From the NCBI GenBank assembly GCA_011049425.1, contig DSBM01000134.1:1-36068 (forward strand): a DNA stretch of 36,068 bases, read 5' to 3'. A program made the position numbers and the translations under genes. This document shows positions 8,027-15,090 of this stretch, piece by piece. The notes beneath the pieces are model-generated. The model made no database searches. It had not been told where the DNA came from and saw only the letters and a list, made by a program, of their open reading frames with translations. Numbering within the stretch: position 1 is the first letter of the stretch; every line of letters starts with the position of its first letter. The stretch comes from Candidatus Aminicenantes bacterium. GTDB taxonomy: Bacteria > Acidobacteriota > Aminicenantia > UBA2199.

Positions 8027-8737
8027 TCAGACATCTCCCGAGCGATTGAAAAACAAGTTGGAGCGGATTCCGGGTACCAGGCTGCGCAATTCACGCTGAA
8101 TGTCGATCAGGGCGTTTTTTTCACGCTGAATGAAGCTGTAGGCCATCACCGATTCGTCAGCGTTTTCACTGATGCTGTCGAACCGCCCCTTGGGGAGCCG
8201 TTTTTCCAGCAGGTCGACCAGGTCCGCCGATACCCGATAGTAATCTTCTGCCGCGAGCGTAACGATAATCATGCCATCGTTTTTGCCGCGCATCAGCATC
8301 CCGCCGGAAGCGCGCTGGATCAACAACGCCGCCACGGTGACCAACAGAAAGATGCCGAGGAAAAGCAGGTTAAAAGTGGCAATCGAGATTGAACTGGCAA
8401 TGACCAGCATAATGAAGCCGATCTCTTCCGGTTCCTTGATGGGCGTACGGAAACGCACGATGGAAAGCGCACCCAGCAATCCCAACGACAAGGGCAAGGA
8501 AAACTGGATGCAGATGAATATGGCCGTGACTGAAATACCGAGCAAGACAAATGAGCGGTGAACCTCACTGCCTGTCGCCCGGGTCTTGTAGAACCGGGCA
8601 TAGAGGTATGAGATGAAGAATGAACTGGCCAGGGAAAGCAGCATCACGAACAGGAAGGGGAAAAACCCGATGTCGCTTAACTTCTGGTTGCTCAGGTTGC
8701 CGATGGCGCTGATCCATTCCTTGATATTTGTTTCCAT
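8027..8737 (-). CDS. DUF4956 membrane protein
   Basis: A 236-residue inner-membrane protein with about four helices in residues 24-155 and a cytoplasmic C-terminal alpha/beta region of about 80 residues. The block GLLGALSIVRFRTPIKEPEEIGFIM is the signature I associate with DUF4956, whose genes often neighbour VTC-domain polyphosphate polymerases and CotH-like proteins. An AAGGAG lies 9 nt upstream of the ATG. Gaps of 24 nt to the VTC gene and 18 nt to the CotH gene indicate one transcript. Biochemical role unknown; a membrane partner or channel for the polymerase is an inference. Confidence 0.83.
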   Translation of the reverse strand: METNIKEWISAIGNLSNQKLSDIGFFPFLFVMLLSLASSFFISYLYARFYKTRATGSEVHRSFVLLGISVTAIFICIQFSLPLSLGLLGALSIVRFRTPIKEPEEIGFIMLVIASSISIATFNLLFLGIFLLVTVAALLIQRASGGMLMRGKNDGMIIVTLAAEDYYRVSADLVDLLEKRLPKGRFDSISENADESVMAYSFIQREKNALIDIQRELRSLVPGIRSNLFFNRSGDV

Positions 8738-8761
8738 GGCAGGATTCTCCTTGTCAGTTGA

Positions 8762-9478
8762 CTAAAAATCCGTCCGCATGATTTTCTGATAACCCATACT
8801 GTATTTGGAAAACGATTGTTTGCGACAACCCAGGGCGGTCAACTGGTGCAGGGGTTCGGGAAGGCGGCTGTTACCGCCCTTGGTTTCAAACACCGCGCTG
8901 TTCAGATTGGCGGAGTTGAAGCGCGGCACCATCGCCGGGTTCACCCGCGGCACGTGAATGTCGTAGTCAATGCTCAGGCGCAGGCCGGAAACCGGATCCA
9001 CGAAACGCCTGCGTTTGTAACTGATTTGAAAGACCGGAAAGAGCGGACCTTGCAGAAACACTTCACCAAGCTTGAGCAGGTCGGGCAATGCCATGAGTTT
9101 GGGATCATTGAGTTCGGTTTCACACAACCATGCCCCGGAATGGGGGGTCTTGACCCGTATTTTGCGGCGGATTCCCCCAGTTTTATATTTGACTTCCATA
9201 AAAGAGGCGTCCAGGGGCTCTTTTGTGTTTATATCCTGGTACCAACGGACCCTGACCTTGGTTTTCATATAATCGCTGTTGATCTTTTCCCCCAGGAAAC
9301 GCCAATCGCGGGAATCGTAGTAAATACTGGCCACGATGCCGGCGGGAAATTCCCGGTCCGGCCAGCAACGACCCTGAAGCCACGCCACGACTTTATGGGC
9401 CACGCTGTTGTGAATGACATACTTACCTTCGTGAACCCTGGGTAACGGGGAATCGCATTGTCTTTCAAGGCTGATCAT
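8762..9478 (-). CDS. VTC-domain protein (polyphosphate polymerase domain)
   Basis: A 238-residue protein of the VTC/CYTH-type tunnel-fold family. Marks are KYVI near the N-terminus, SIYYDSRDWRFLGEKI, the basic strand KTKVRVRWYQ and the acidic/basic strand SFMEVKYKTGGIRRKIRVK; these Lys/Arg/Glu residues line the tunnel that binds nucleotide and polyphosphate in yeast Vtc4. It has no SPX domain and no membrane segment of its own. It is first in an operon with DUF4956 and CotH-like genes, and a strong promoter (TTGACT, 16 nt, TATAAT) lies upstream. The expected reaction is ATP gamma-phosphate polymerisation; activity is inferred from family. Confidence 0.82.
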   Translation of the reverse strand: MISLERQCDSPLPRVHEGKYVIHNSVAHKVVAWLQGRCWPDREFPAGIVASIYYDSRDWRFLGEKINSDYMKTKVRVRWYQDINTKEPLDASFMEVKYKTGGIRRKIRVKTPHSGAWLCETELNDPKLMALPDLLKLGEVFLQGPLFPVFQISYKRRRFVDPVSGLRLSIDYDIHVPRVNPAMVPRFNSANLNSAVFETKGGNSRLPEPLHQLTALGCRKQSFSKYSMGYQKIMRTDF

Positions 9479-9510
9479 CTGATTTTGTGTATCCTGAAAG
9501 CAGTGGCACC

Positions 9511-9538
9511 ATTATATCACCAACCGCATCACAGTCAA
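9511..9538 (-). promoter_or_regulatory. Promoter of the VTC/DUF4956/CotH operon
   Basis: On the minus strand TTGACT (9538-9533) and TATAAT (9516-9511) are 16 nt apart, and a TG one base before the TATAAT gives an extended -10. The 5' leader to the ATG at 9478 would be about 25 nt. Confidence 0.65.
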
Positions 9539-9601
9539 AAAGGCCCGTTCTCGCCCGCAAGTGATCCCACCCGTGGGCTGGCTTCGTGGTTTGGCTCATG
9601 A

Positions 9602-9607
9602 TATGAT
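9602..9607 (+). promoter_or_regulatory. -10-like element 6 nt before the 9614 methyltransferase
   Basis: TATGAT ends 6 nt before the ATG at 9614 with no ribosome-binding site between, so a leaderless transcript is possible. No good -35 is visible. Confidence 0.35.
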
Positions 9608-9613
9608 TGCGCC

Positions 9614-10189
9614 ATGGTTCATGGCTTTGATGTGTCCCGCCGGGACCGGCTCCACTCCCCCAGACGCCATGGGATTCTGCCCCCGCTGGACACCCTGAAA
9701 AAACTCGGCCTGAAAGCCGGTGACCACATGGCGGACATCGGTTGCGGAACAGGCTTCTTTGCCATTCCGGCAGCGACGATTGTCGGGCCGACCGGTCGTG
9801 TTATAGGCATCGACCCTTCTTTGGAGATGCGGCAAGATCTTGAAATGCGTGCACGGGAAGCCGGTGTGCGGGTTCACGTGCTTGAGGGACGGGCGAAAGA
9901 TCTTCCCCTGGAGAGTGAAAGCGTAACCTTTGCCCTGATGGTAAACGTGCTTCACGAAGTGGAATCCCCTGAGCGAGCGCTGAAAGAGATGTTCCGCATT
10001 CTTTCACCCGGGGGCATGGCCGCAATTGTGGAATGGCGCGTGGGCGCCAATTCCGGCGGGCCTCCGCCCCAGCACCGTTTGCCGGTTCCCCGCATCCGTT
10101 CTCTTCTGGAAAAAACCGGTTTCGGTTCTTTGCGTGAGGTTGACGCGGGAAACGCCCATGTGGGTGTCACCGCGTTGCGAAAACCCTGA
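9614..10189 (+). CDS. Class I SAM-dependent methyltransferase (UbiE/Methyltransf_11 type)
   Basis: A 191-residue methyltransferase. MADIGCGTGFFAIPAA is motif I, VIGIDPSLEM supplies the acidic ribose ligand, and FALMVNVLHEVESPERAL plus ILSPGGMAAIVEW form the post-I and motif III regions. The start region RLHSPRRHGILPPLDTLKKLGLKAG resembles small UbiE-like methyltransferases found across anaerobes. There is no ribosome-binding site; a TATGAT is 6 nt upstream of the ATG. It lies divergent from the VTC operon and converges on the hydrolase gene with 9 nt between stops. Substrate unknown (quinone-like, metalloid or small molecule are possible). Confidence 0.87.
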   Translation: MVHGFDVSRRDRLHSPRRHGILPPLDTLKKLGLKAGDHMADIGCGTGFFAIPAATIVGPTGRVIGIDPSLEMRQDLEMRAREAGVRVHVLEGRAKDLPLESESVTFALMVNVLHEVESPERALKEMFRILSPGGMAAIVEWRVGANSGGPPPQHRLPVPRIRSLLEKTGFGSLREVDAGNAHVGVTALRKP

Positions 10190-10198
10190 ACTCCCGGT

Positions 10199-11281
10199 TT
10201 AATCTCCTGCGTCCTCTGCGCAGCACAGGGTGTCAGGAAATCCCGCCAGTTTGTCCAGCATCTCGCGGGGCGTATCTTTCAGAAAAGATGTTTCCTTAAA
10301 AGCCTTCTCGATTAACGCTTGATTGTCCGCGCTTGAGAAGGTTTTGAAAGAGGACGTTACATCACCTTGCGTTGGCGTGGCCATGTCCAAAAAATACACC
10401 TCTCCCGCACATTCGTATTCAAAGGCGTCCATCCGCACCACTCGCGGGCTCGGATGGGCCCTGGTAAGGAAATGAATCCGTTTGCCACCCGGTTCGTAGA
10501 CCACGCGAAACACCGTACGCTTCATCGCCACCTCGTCCAGCACACCAAAGGCGTAGGCAACCGCGCCAAGACCTTCGCCTTCACTCCATTCACTCACCCC
10601 ACGGGCGGCGCGTACGAACCGTTTCAGTGACAAATCCGCGTGGCTGAAGGCCGACGCTTCCTCTCCTGATCCCAGCATATTCAACAATGCCAGGGAATGG
10701 CGATAAGTGGAATTGGCCAGAACGGTTACCGGTAGTTCAGCGCCTGTATATACTCGCGCTTCCCCCTCCAGGAACTCCACCACCGCTGCGTTCCCGGACG
10801 CGTCGGCTACCAGGAAATGGAGGGGCTGAGCAAAATATTGAGAGATGCGGAAACGATCGATACCGGCCACCACAGCCGCCACGGAATCCGCCGTATCCAG
10901 CTGGAACTGGATCCATTGCAAAGTGTGGAGTTGCGGCCGATCATCAAAGTGTGGATACTCCGTGGCATTCAGCCACATGCACTCCACCACCAGGGAGGCC
11001 TCGTTCATGCCCCCCAGCGGGAATTCGCGGCCATACTGGTTAAAGGTAACGCTGCCATATCGAGAGACCCAACGGGCGGCATTCTCGGTCACGAAACCAC
11101 GTTTGGCCACACCGCGGTGATTCACCATCACCACGGCGTGGGCCACATCCCAATCGTAATTGCGCCCGAACACCCAATGGCCATCCGCCCGAAAGCAGAA
11201 TGAGGTGCAGGACTCCAGGAAATGGGACGAACACGCCGCCAGGATCAACACCAACATCACAAACCATCTTGTTCTTTGCAT
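10199..11281 (-). CDS. Choloylglycine hydrolase-like Ntn-hydrolase (linear amide C-N hydrolase), exported
   Basis: A 360-residue protein of the N-terminal-nucleophile cholylglycine/penicillin-V acylase family, which hydrolyses linear amides. The probable nucleophile is Cys25, followed by TSFCFRADGHWVFGRNYDW, the family's opening beta-hairpin. NEASLVVECMWL and the later WIQFQLDTADSV also fit. The first 17 residues form a signal sequence ending in LAAC, a good lipobox at Cys17, eight residues before Cys25. The start at 11281 is chosen for AGGAG nine nt upstream; the frame remains open to 11323. Bacterial members act on bile salts, penicillin V or acyl-homoserine lactones; the substrate here is unknown. 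Confidence 0.8.
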   Translation of the reverse strand: MQRTRWFVMLVLILAACSSHFLESCTSFCFRADGHWVFGRNYDWDVAHAVVMVNHRGVAKRGFVTENAARWVSRYGSVTFNQYGREFPLGGMNEASLVVECMWLNATEYPHFDDRPQLHTLQWIQFQLDTADSVAAVVAGIDRFRISQYFAQPLHFLVADASGNAAVVEFLEGEARVYTGAELPVTVLANSTYRHSLALLNMLGSGEEASAFSHADLSLKRFVRAARGVSEWSEGEGLGAVAYAFGVLDEVAMKRTVFRVVYEPGGKRIHFLTRAHPSPRVVRMDAFEYECAGEVYFLDMATPTQGDVTSSFKTFSSADNQALIEKAFKETSFLKDTPREMLDKLAGFPDTLCCAEDAGD

Positions 11282-11324
11282 CACATACTCCTGTATTGGA
11301 CGACACAGCCTCACGGGTCGCACA

Positions 11325-11648
11325 CTAATGCCGGCCGGATTTCAGCTCAGCCAGGATTTGGGCCGCGGATTCCCGGTAGGTGTTGGCCCGACCCAGAACC
11401 ATGACCCGCTTTGGGGTTTGCGGCAGGTCCAACCTGAAGGGACCAACCCATTGGTCTTTTTGCCGGGAAGAGCGAAAGTCGGCGGGCAATTCATCTTCGA
11501 ACACCACCCAGGCTTCACTGGCGCGTATGCGCTCCAGTACGGCCTCGGGCCGGCGCGCAGCTACCCGCCAGAACCGCGCCATGGGATTGCGCATCATGAA
11601 CCACAGGTTAATACCTACAGCCAAGCCAATCAGGATCACCCATTCCAT
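11325..11648 (-). CDS. Small membrane-anchored protein of unknown function
   Basis: A 107-residue protein with one N-terminal membrane helix (residues 3-19, VILIGLAVGINLWFMM), then a basic RFWRVAARRPEAVLERI stretch and a short soluble domain ending near the C-terminus. I recognise no family. It lies 43 nt upstream of the hydrolase gene on the same strand and may be co-transcribed. The frame is open to 11810 but those codons run through repeat DNA, so the ATG at 11648 is preferred. No ribosome site is seen; TTGTCA, 18 nt, CATACT lie upstream with the -10 seven nt from the ATG. Confidence 0.6.
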   Translation of the reverse strand: MEWVILIGLAVGINLWFMMRNPMARFWRVAARRPEAVLERIRASEAWVVFEDELPADFRSSRQKDQWVGPFRLDLPQTPKRVMVLGRANTYRESAAQILAELKSGRH

Positions 11649-11655
11649 AGTCTGA

Positions 11656-11685
11656 AGTATGCCATAAAACCGAGGGAGTTGACAA
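11656..11685 (-). promoter_or_regulatory. Putative promoter of the small membrane protein
   Basis: On the minus strand TTGTCA (11685-11680), an 18-nt spacer and CATACT (11661-11656) stand 7 nt before the ATG at 11648, consistent with a leaderless transcript. Confidence 0.4.
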
Positions 11686-11689
11686 GAAA

Positions 11690-11830
11690 GAGGAAGTTGG
11701 GGAGTTGAGAAGTTGGGGAGTTCGGTAGAAAATAGCAGGTGACAATCGTACGGGCGGTTCGCGAACCGCCCCTTTTCACTTTTCGCTCGTGTGCACTCTG
11801 GGTATTTCACTTTTCACTTAAAATTGTGCC
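11690..11830. repeat. Intergenic repeat island 2
   Basis: Same module order as the island after mutM: AGTTGGGGAGTTGAGAAGTTGGGG at about 11695-11720, then a perfect 20-bp palindrome at 11752-11771 (GGGCGGTTCG and its complement) preceded by GTAC, then the CTTTTCACT/GTGCACTCTGGGTATTTCAC module at 11772-11811. The hairpin is followed by CCTTTTCACTTTTC rather than a clean T-run, so terminator function is doubtful. Confidence 0.75.
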
Positions 11831-11844
11831 TTCTGCACTTGTTT

Positions 11845-11873
11845 TTGTCTTATTGTTAATAACTTGGTATAAT
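11845..11873 (+). promoter_or_regulatory. Promoter of the GNAT/racemase pair
   Basis: TTGTCT (11845-11850), a 17-nt spacer and a perfect TATAAT (11868-11873) lie about 48 nt upstream of the GNAT start codon at 11921. Confidence 0.65.
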
Positions 11874-11920
11874 AAAAGTGTTGAGGGGGCTGGAAAAATG
11901 AATTTTTCGTGGGAAAGCAG

Positions 11921-12370
11921 ATGTTAAAATTTAAAAAAATCAATAAAGAAAAAGATTTCGCCCCGGAATTGACCCGAGAGGAATTTGTGGAGTTTCTGTA
12001 CAAACACCTGGACCGCTTCGGTGACTCCCGGGAAGCCATTCAGAAATCCCTGCGTTATGCCTTTTCCGACCAGGAAGGCAAAGGGGGATTTCTTTTGGCC
12101 GCCTGGGAGGGAGACGAACTGGTGGGTGAACTGGTGATGATCGATACCGGCATGGGCGGCTACATCCCGGAACATTTCCTGGTATACGTGGCGGTTGACC
12201 CGCGCTTCCGTGGACGGGGCTACGGCCGCCAGATCATTGAAAAATCGCTGGAAACCTCTGAAGGCGACATTGCGCTGCACGTTGAATACGACAACCCCGC
12301 CAAACGCCTGTACGAGCGCATCGGCTTTTCAACCAAATACGCTGAAATGCGCTATCGCAAAGAGGACTGA
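11921..12370 (+). CDS. GNAT-family N-acetyltransferase
   Basis: A 149-residue acetyltransferase. The acetyl-CoA binding motif A is visible as VYVAVDPRFRGRGYGRQIIEKSL (R/QxxGxG/A in RGRGYG), followed by IALHVEYDNPAKRLYERIGF, the usual motif B with Asn and Tyr. The ATG at 11921 has GGGAAAG upstream; a GTG at 11909 is a less likely start. A good promoter lies at 11845-11873. The TGA stop is followed at once, in the same frame, by the TTG start of the racemase gene, so the two are certainly co-transcribed. The acceptor amine is unknown; an amino acid or its derivative would fit the partner. Confidence 0.85.
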   Translation: MLKFKKINKEKDFAPELTREEFVEFLYKHLDRFGDSREAIQKSLRYAFSDQEGKGGFLLAAWEGDELVGELVMIDTGMGGYIPEHFLVYVAVDPRFRGRGYGRQIIEKSLETSEGDIALHVEYDNPAKRLYERIGFSTKYAEMRYRKED

Positions 12371-13465
12371 TTGGCCACCCTGACCGTCCACACCGGGCGC
12401 ATCATCGACAACATTACCCGCCTGGAATCCTACCTCTCCCGCCAGGGGGTCCAGTGGACCCTTGTCACCAAGATGCTGTGCGGGTACCGGCCCATACTGG
12501 AAAAGGTGTTGGCCGCGCCGGTCATCCGCCGTCTCCACTCCATTGCGGATTCACGCATATCCAACCTCAAGATGATCAAGTCCCTGCATCCGGACCTGGT
12601 CACCATGTACATCAAACCCCCGGCGCTGGAGCAGGTGGCTAATGTAATTCGTTACGCCGACATCTCCCTCAACACCACTCTGCGTACCCTGGAAGCCCTG
12701 AACGACGAAGCCCGGCGCCAGGAGCGGACCCACCGCGTGATCGTGATGATCGAGTTGGGGGAATTGCGCGAGGGCATCAACCGCGAGAATGTACTGCAGT
12801 TCTACGAACGCACCTTCAACCTCAGCCACATTCAGGTCAGCGGCATCGGCACCAATTTGGGTTGCATGTACGGGGTGGAACCGACCTATGACAAACTGAT
12901 CCAGCTTTCGTTGTTCAAGCAGTTGATTGAGAACAAGTTCCAGCAGAAGTTGGAGCTCCTCTCCGGCGGCAGTTCCATCACCCTGCCCATTCTGCCCCGC
13001 AAAAAAGTCCCTCGCGATGTTAACCACTTCCGCATCGGAGAAACCGCCTTCCTGGGGCGGGAGCTGGACTCGGGAAAACGTTTCCAGAACCTCTCCACTG
13101 CGGCTTTTGACTTCAGCGGCGAGATCATCGAACTCAAAACCAAAGACTCCAGCCCCGACGGCATCCTGAGCGAGGCTGCGGTGGGCCAGGTGGCGGACGA
13201 GCCTACGGAAACCGCCGCGGACGCGCCCGCGCGCCGCGCGGAACGCTGTATCCTGGATTTCGGGGAACTGGACGTGGATGTGCACGGTCTCAAGCCCAAG
13301 GACCCGGGCGTCCGCTTTGTCGGCACCACCTCGGACATGACGGTATACGAGATCACCAAGGAAAAACACCAGTACCGCGTGGGCCGGCGCCTGCACTTCG
13401 AACCCAACTACATCGCCATCGCGCGCCTGATGAACTCGCGCTATATGACAAAGACGGTTGTGTAA
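12371..13465 (+). CDS. PLP-dependent alanine/ornithine racemase-like enzyme
   Basis: A 364-residue protein of the alanine-racemase-type fold III PLP enzymes. Lys34 in WTLVTKMLCGY is the expected Schiff-base lysine, and SGGSSITLPIL plus NHFRIGETAFLGREL match the phosphate-binding region and conserved block of the alanine/ornithine racemase group. The only usable start is TTG at 12371, just after the upstream TGA and six nt from AGAGG; the first in-frame ATG lies after Lys34. An Ala/Glu-rich insertion of about 30 residues (about 265-292) looks like a surface loop. It probably interconverts an amino acid's stereoisomers; substrate unproven. Confidence 0.8.
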   Translation: MATLTVHTGRIIDNITRLESYLSRQGVQWTLVTKMLCGYRPILEKVLAAPVIRRLHSIADSRISNLKMIKSLHPDLVTMYIKPPALEQVANVIRYADISLNTTLRTLEALNDEARRQERTHRVIVMIELGELREGINRENVLQFYERTFNLSHIQVSGIGTNLGCMYGVEPTYDKLIQLSLFKQLIENKFQQKLELLSGGSSITLPILPRKKVPRDVNHFRIGETAFLGRELDSGKRFQNLSTAAFDFSGEIIELKTKDSSPDGILSEAAVGQVADEPTETAADAPARRAERCILDFGELDVDVHGLKPKDPGVRFVGTTSDMTVYEITKEKHQYRVGRRLHFEPNYIAIARLMNSRYMTKTVV

Positions 13466-13491
13466 ATAAAGTTGGAGAGTTGGAGGGGGGG
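13466..13491. repeat. AGTTGGAG purine-rich repeat after the racemase stop
   Basis: AAAGTTGGAGAGTTGGAGGGG begins 4 nt after the racemase stop and fills the gap to the convergent hicA frame. It is the same purine-rich module that follows mutM and ends the 29677-32901 gene. Confidence 0.6.
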
Positions 13492-13707
13492 TTAGAGATG
13501 GCTCTGCAGGTCAGCAACCGTCAGCTCGCAATCCCGCAGGATACGTGATAACAAACCTTTTCCGATTGTTTCGCCCCGATGAACCGGCACTACCGTGCAA
13601 CGTCCATCCACATGACGCAGGAATTGATGGCTGCCCCGGGTACGGATCACAACGAATCCAAATTTTTTCAGCAGAGAAATCAGTTTTGTGCCGGTAAGTG
13701 CCCACTT
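13492..13707 (-). pseudogene. hicA: HicA-type toxin frame lacking a start codon
   Basis: Right after the HicB stop, in the same frame, 71 codons read as a full HicA mRNA interferase: LTGTKLISLLKKFGFVVIR, then TRGSHQFLRH with the catalytic His, VVPVHRGETIGKGLL and SRILRDCELTVADL. There is no ATG, GTG or TTG before the conserved LTG. The first codons after TAA are AAG TGG GCA CTT. A GTG at 13705-13703 is one base out of frame; removing one G of the GGG run at 13703-13701 would give GTG GCA CTT ACC, a normal HicA start. So this is a start-proximal frameshift, a rare start codon or a base error. Confidence 0.7.
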
Positions 13708-13911
13708 TTAGACGGAAACGCGTTGAACGCCCACGAATTCCCTATGGATGGGTTCTTCAACTTCCAGGCACATGGCGATTGCTTCACGAATTCGATCCAC
13801 CAACAGGTCCAACGATCCAGCCTGGGTATGGCATCCCCGCAGTTCCGGAACGGATCCCACGTAAACACCGTCCTCATCCCGTTCAATTACTACGCTGAAT
13901 TCCCGTTTCAT
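13708..13911 (-). CDS. hicB: HicB-family antitoxin
   Basis: A 67-residue HicB-like protein with the degenerate RNase-H-type fold: MKREFSVVIERDEDGVYVGSVPELRGCHTQAGS, then a helix DLLVDRIREAIAMCLEV and the C-terminal EFVGVQRVSV. It neutralises HicA and often represses its own operon. The ATG at 13911 has a strong GGAGGTGGT site; a short upstream extension to 13926 lacks one. Gene order is antitoxin then toxin. It appears complete, unlike its partner. Confidence 0.85.
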   Translation of the reverse strand: MKREFSVVIERDEDGVYVGSVPELRGCHTQAGSLDLLVDRIREAIAMCLEVEEPIHREFVGVQRVSV

Positions 13912-14086
13912 TTGACCACCTCCCACGGGATAACACTCTCCCGCAAGTCAGATCATTAATCACATTCTGGCATAGAATAACCCGCGGTACAACCAGGCCC
14001 AGGCGAATTGCCTGCTTTCTCCTATCCCCTTCGGTATCTGTAGGGCGCTCCGGCCTGTCCTGACACCTTTTTTTAAATCCGAAGCA

Positions 14087-14140
14087 CGAAATTCGAAATC
14101 CCAAACAAATTCAAATGATCCAAATCCCAATGTTCCAAAC
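14087..14140. repeat. GAAGCACGAAATTCGAAATC-type intergenic repeat
   Basis: An AT-rich segment of short related words (AAATTCGAAATC, AAATTCAAATGATC, AAATCCCAATG) in otherwise GC-rich DNA. It occurs once in this window; assignment to a dispersed family rests on recollection. Confidence 0.45.
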
Positions 14141-14270
14141 AAAAGCATAAAGCATTAAAACAAACTCATCTGAATCTCAGTTGTTTTTCCCTGCTTTTTT
14201 ATTCCTTCTCCTTTATTCCTTATTCAGCGCCCTCAGGGTTTGCCTCCTGTCACCTGTCTCCTCTCTGTGT

Positions 14271-14299
14271 TTGCATTCATCCGGCCGAGGGAGTATAAT
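14271..14299 (+). promoter_or_regulatory. Promoter of the sufC-sufB pair
   Basis: TTGCAT (14271-14276), a 17-nt spacer and a perfect TATAAT (14294-14299) lie about 43 nt upstream of the predicted leader's ribosome site AGAGGA and the ATG at 14350. I see no clear iron-responsive operator. Confidence 0.7.
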
Positions 14300-14349
14300 T
14301 TATTGTTAGGTTTGAACTTCATAGTCAGGAATAAACAAAAGAGGAAATC

Positions 14350-15090
14350 ATGCCACACAATCTTCTGGAGATAGACAACCTCACCCTGAAGTTGGATGAC
14401 AAGACCATTCTGGACGGCCTGACATTGGATATCTGGGAACACCATACCCACGCCATCATGGGCATCAACGGCGCGGGGAAATCCACCCTGGCCAACACCA
14501 TCATGGGTCTGAACGGCTACGGGGAGTTCAGCGGGGAGATCCGTTTCCTGGGTAAATCCCTGAAGGGTTTGGGGATCGACGAACGCGCCCGCCTGGGTAT
14601 TACCCTCTCCTGGCAGGAGCCCGCCCGCTTTGAAGGCCTCAAGGTGCGCGATTTTATTCGTTCTTCCGCCAGGGACAAGAGCGATGCCGCCGTTCAGGCT
14701 GCACTTACAACCGTGGGGATCAACCCCGATCGTTACCTGGAGCGGGCCGTGGACCGCACCCTCAGCGGCGGCGAACGCAAAAAAGTGGAACTGGCTTCGA
14801 TCCTGGCCATGAAACCGCGCCTGGCCCTGCTGGATGAGCCCGATTCGGGCATCGACATCGAGTCGATTGAGCGCATCTTTAACGTGGTGCGCCTTTTGCG
14901 CGAGGAGGGCACCACCGTGGTGTTCATTACCCACAGCATGGCGGTGTTGCAGCAGGCAGAGCATGCTTTTCTGCTCTGCCACGGCCGCCTGGTGGACCAG
15001 GGCAATGTGAAAAAAATCAGCCGCTACTTCGAGGGCGAATGCATGCCCTGCGATGTCCGTGACCCGGAAAAGAAGGAGAAAGCAATATGA
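14350..15090 (+). CDS. sufC: Fe-S cluster assembly ATPase SufC
   Basis: A 246-residue ABC-type ATPase that powers Fe-S cluster assembly on SufB/SufD and does no membrane transport. Walker A is GINGAGKST (about residue 38), the signature is LSGGERKK, Walker B is LALLDEPDSGID with catalytic Glu and the SufC-type DSGID in the D-loop region, and the switch His is in VVFITHS. AGAGGA precedes the ATG and a good promoter lies upstream. It overlaps the SufB/D gene by 4 nt (ATGA), implying coupled translation. The pair stands alone, without SufS, SufU, SufE or a second SufB/D paralogue nearby. Confidence 0.95.
   Translation: MPHNLLEIDNLTLKLDDKTILDGLTLDIWEHHTHAIMGINGAGKSTLANTIMGLNGYGEFSGEIRFLGKSLKGLGIDERARLGITLSWQEPARFEGLKVRDFIRSSARDKSDAAVQAALTTVGINPDRYLERAVDRTLSGGERKKVELASILAMKPRLALLDEPDSGIDIESIERIFNVVRLLREEGTTVVFITHSMAVLQQAEHAFLLCHGRLVDQGNVKKISRYFEGECMPCDVRDPEKKEKAI

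Larger units (their letters stand above)
13927..14349. other. 422-nt gene-free stretch with repeats and the suf promoter
   Basis: I see no gene here. The first part is the upstream region of hicB. At about 14087-14140 there is an A-rich repeat, GAAGCACGAAATTCGAAATC followed by CAAACAAATTCAAATGATCC, of a type I recall as a common dispersed intergenic repeat in uncultivated bacteria. A pyrimidine-rich CCTCCTGTCACCTGTCTCC run lies at about 14241-14262, similar to 22519-22535. The stretch ends with the suf promoter at 14271-14299. Confidence 0.6.

Noticed and set aside
12551-13396. 281-codon minus-strand frame opposite the racemase
   Set aside because: It mirrors a conserved PLP enzyme and has no motif of its own.
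13511-13705. Alternative GTG-started minus-strand frame (GTYRHKTD...) over hicA
   Set aside because: It is the same DNA as HicA read one base off; only the other frame gives HicA motifs.
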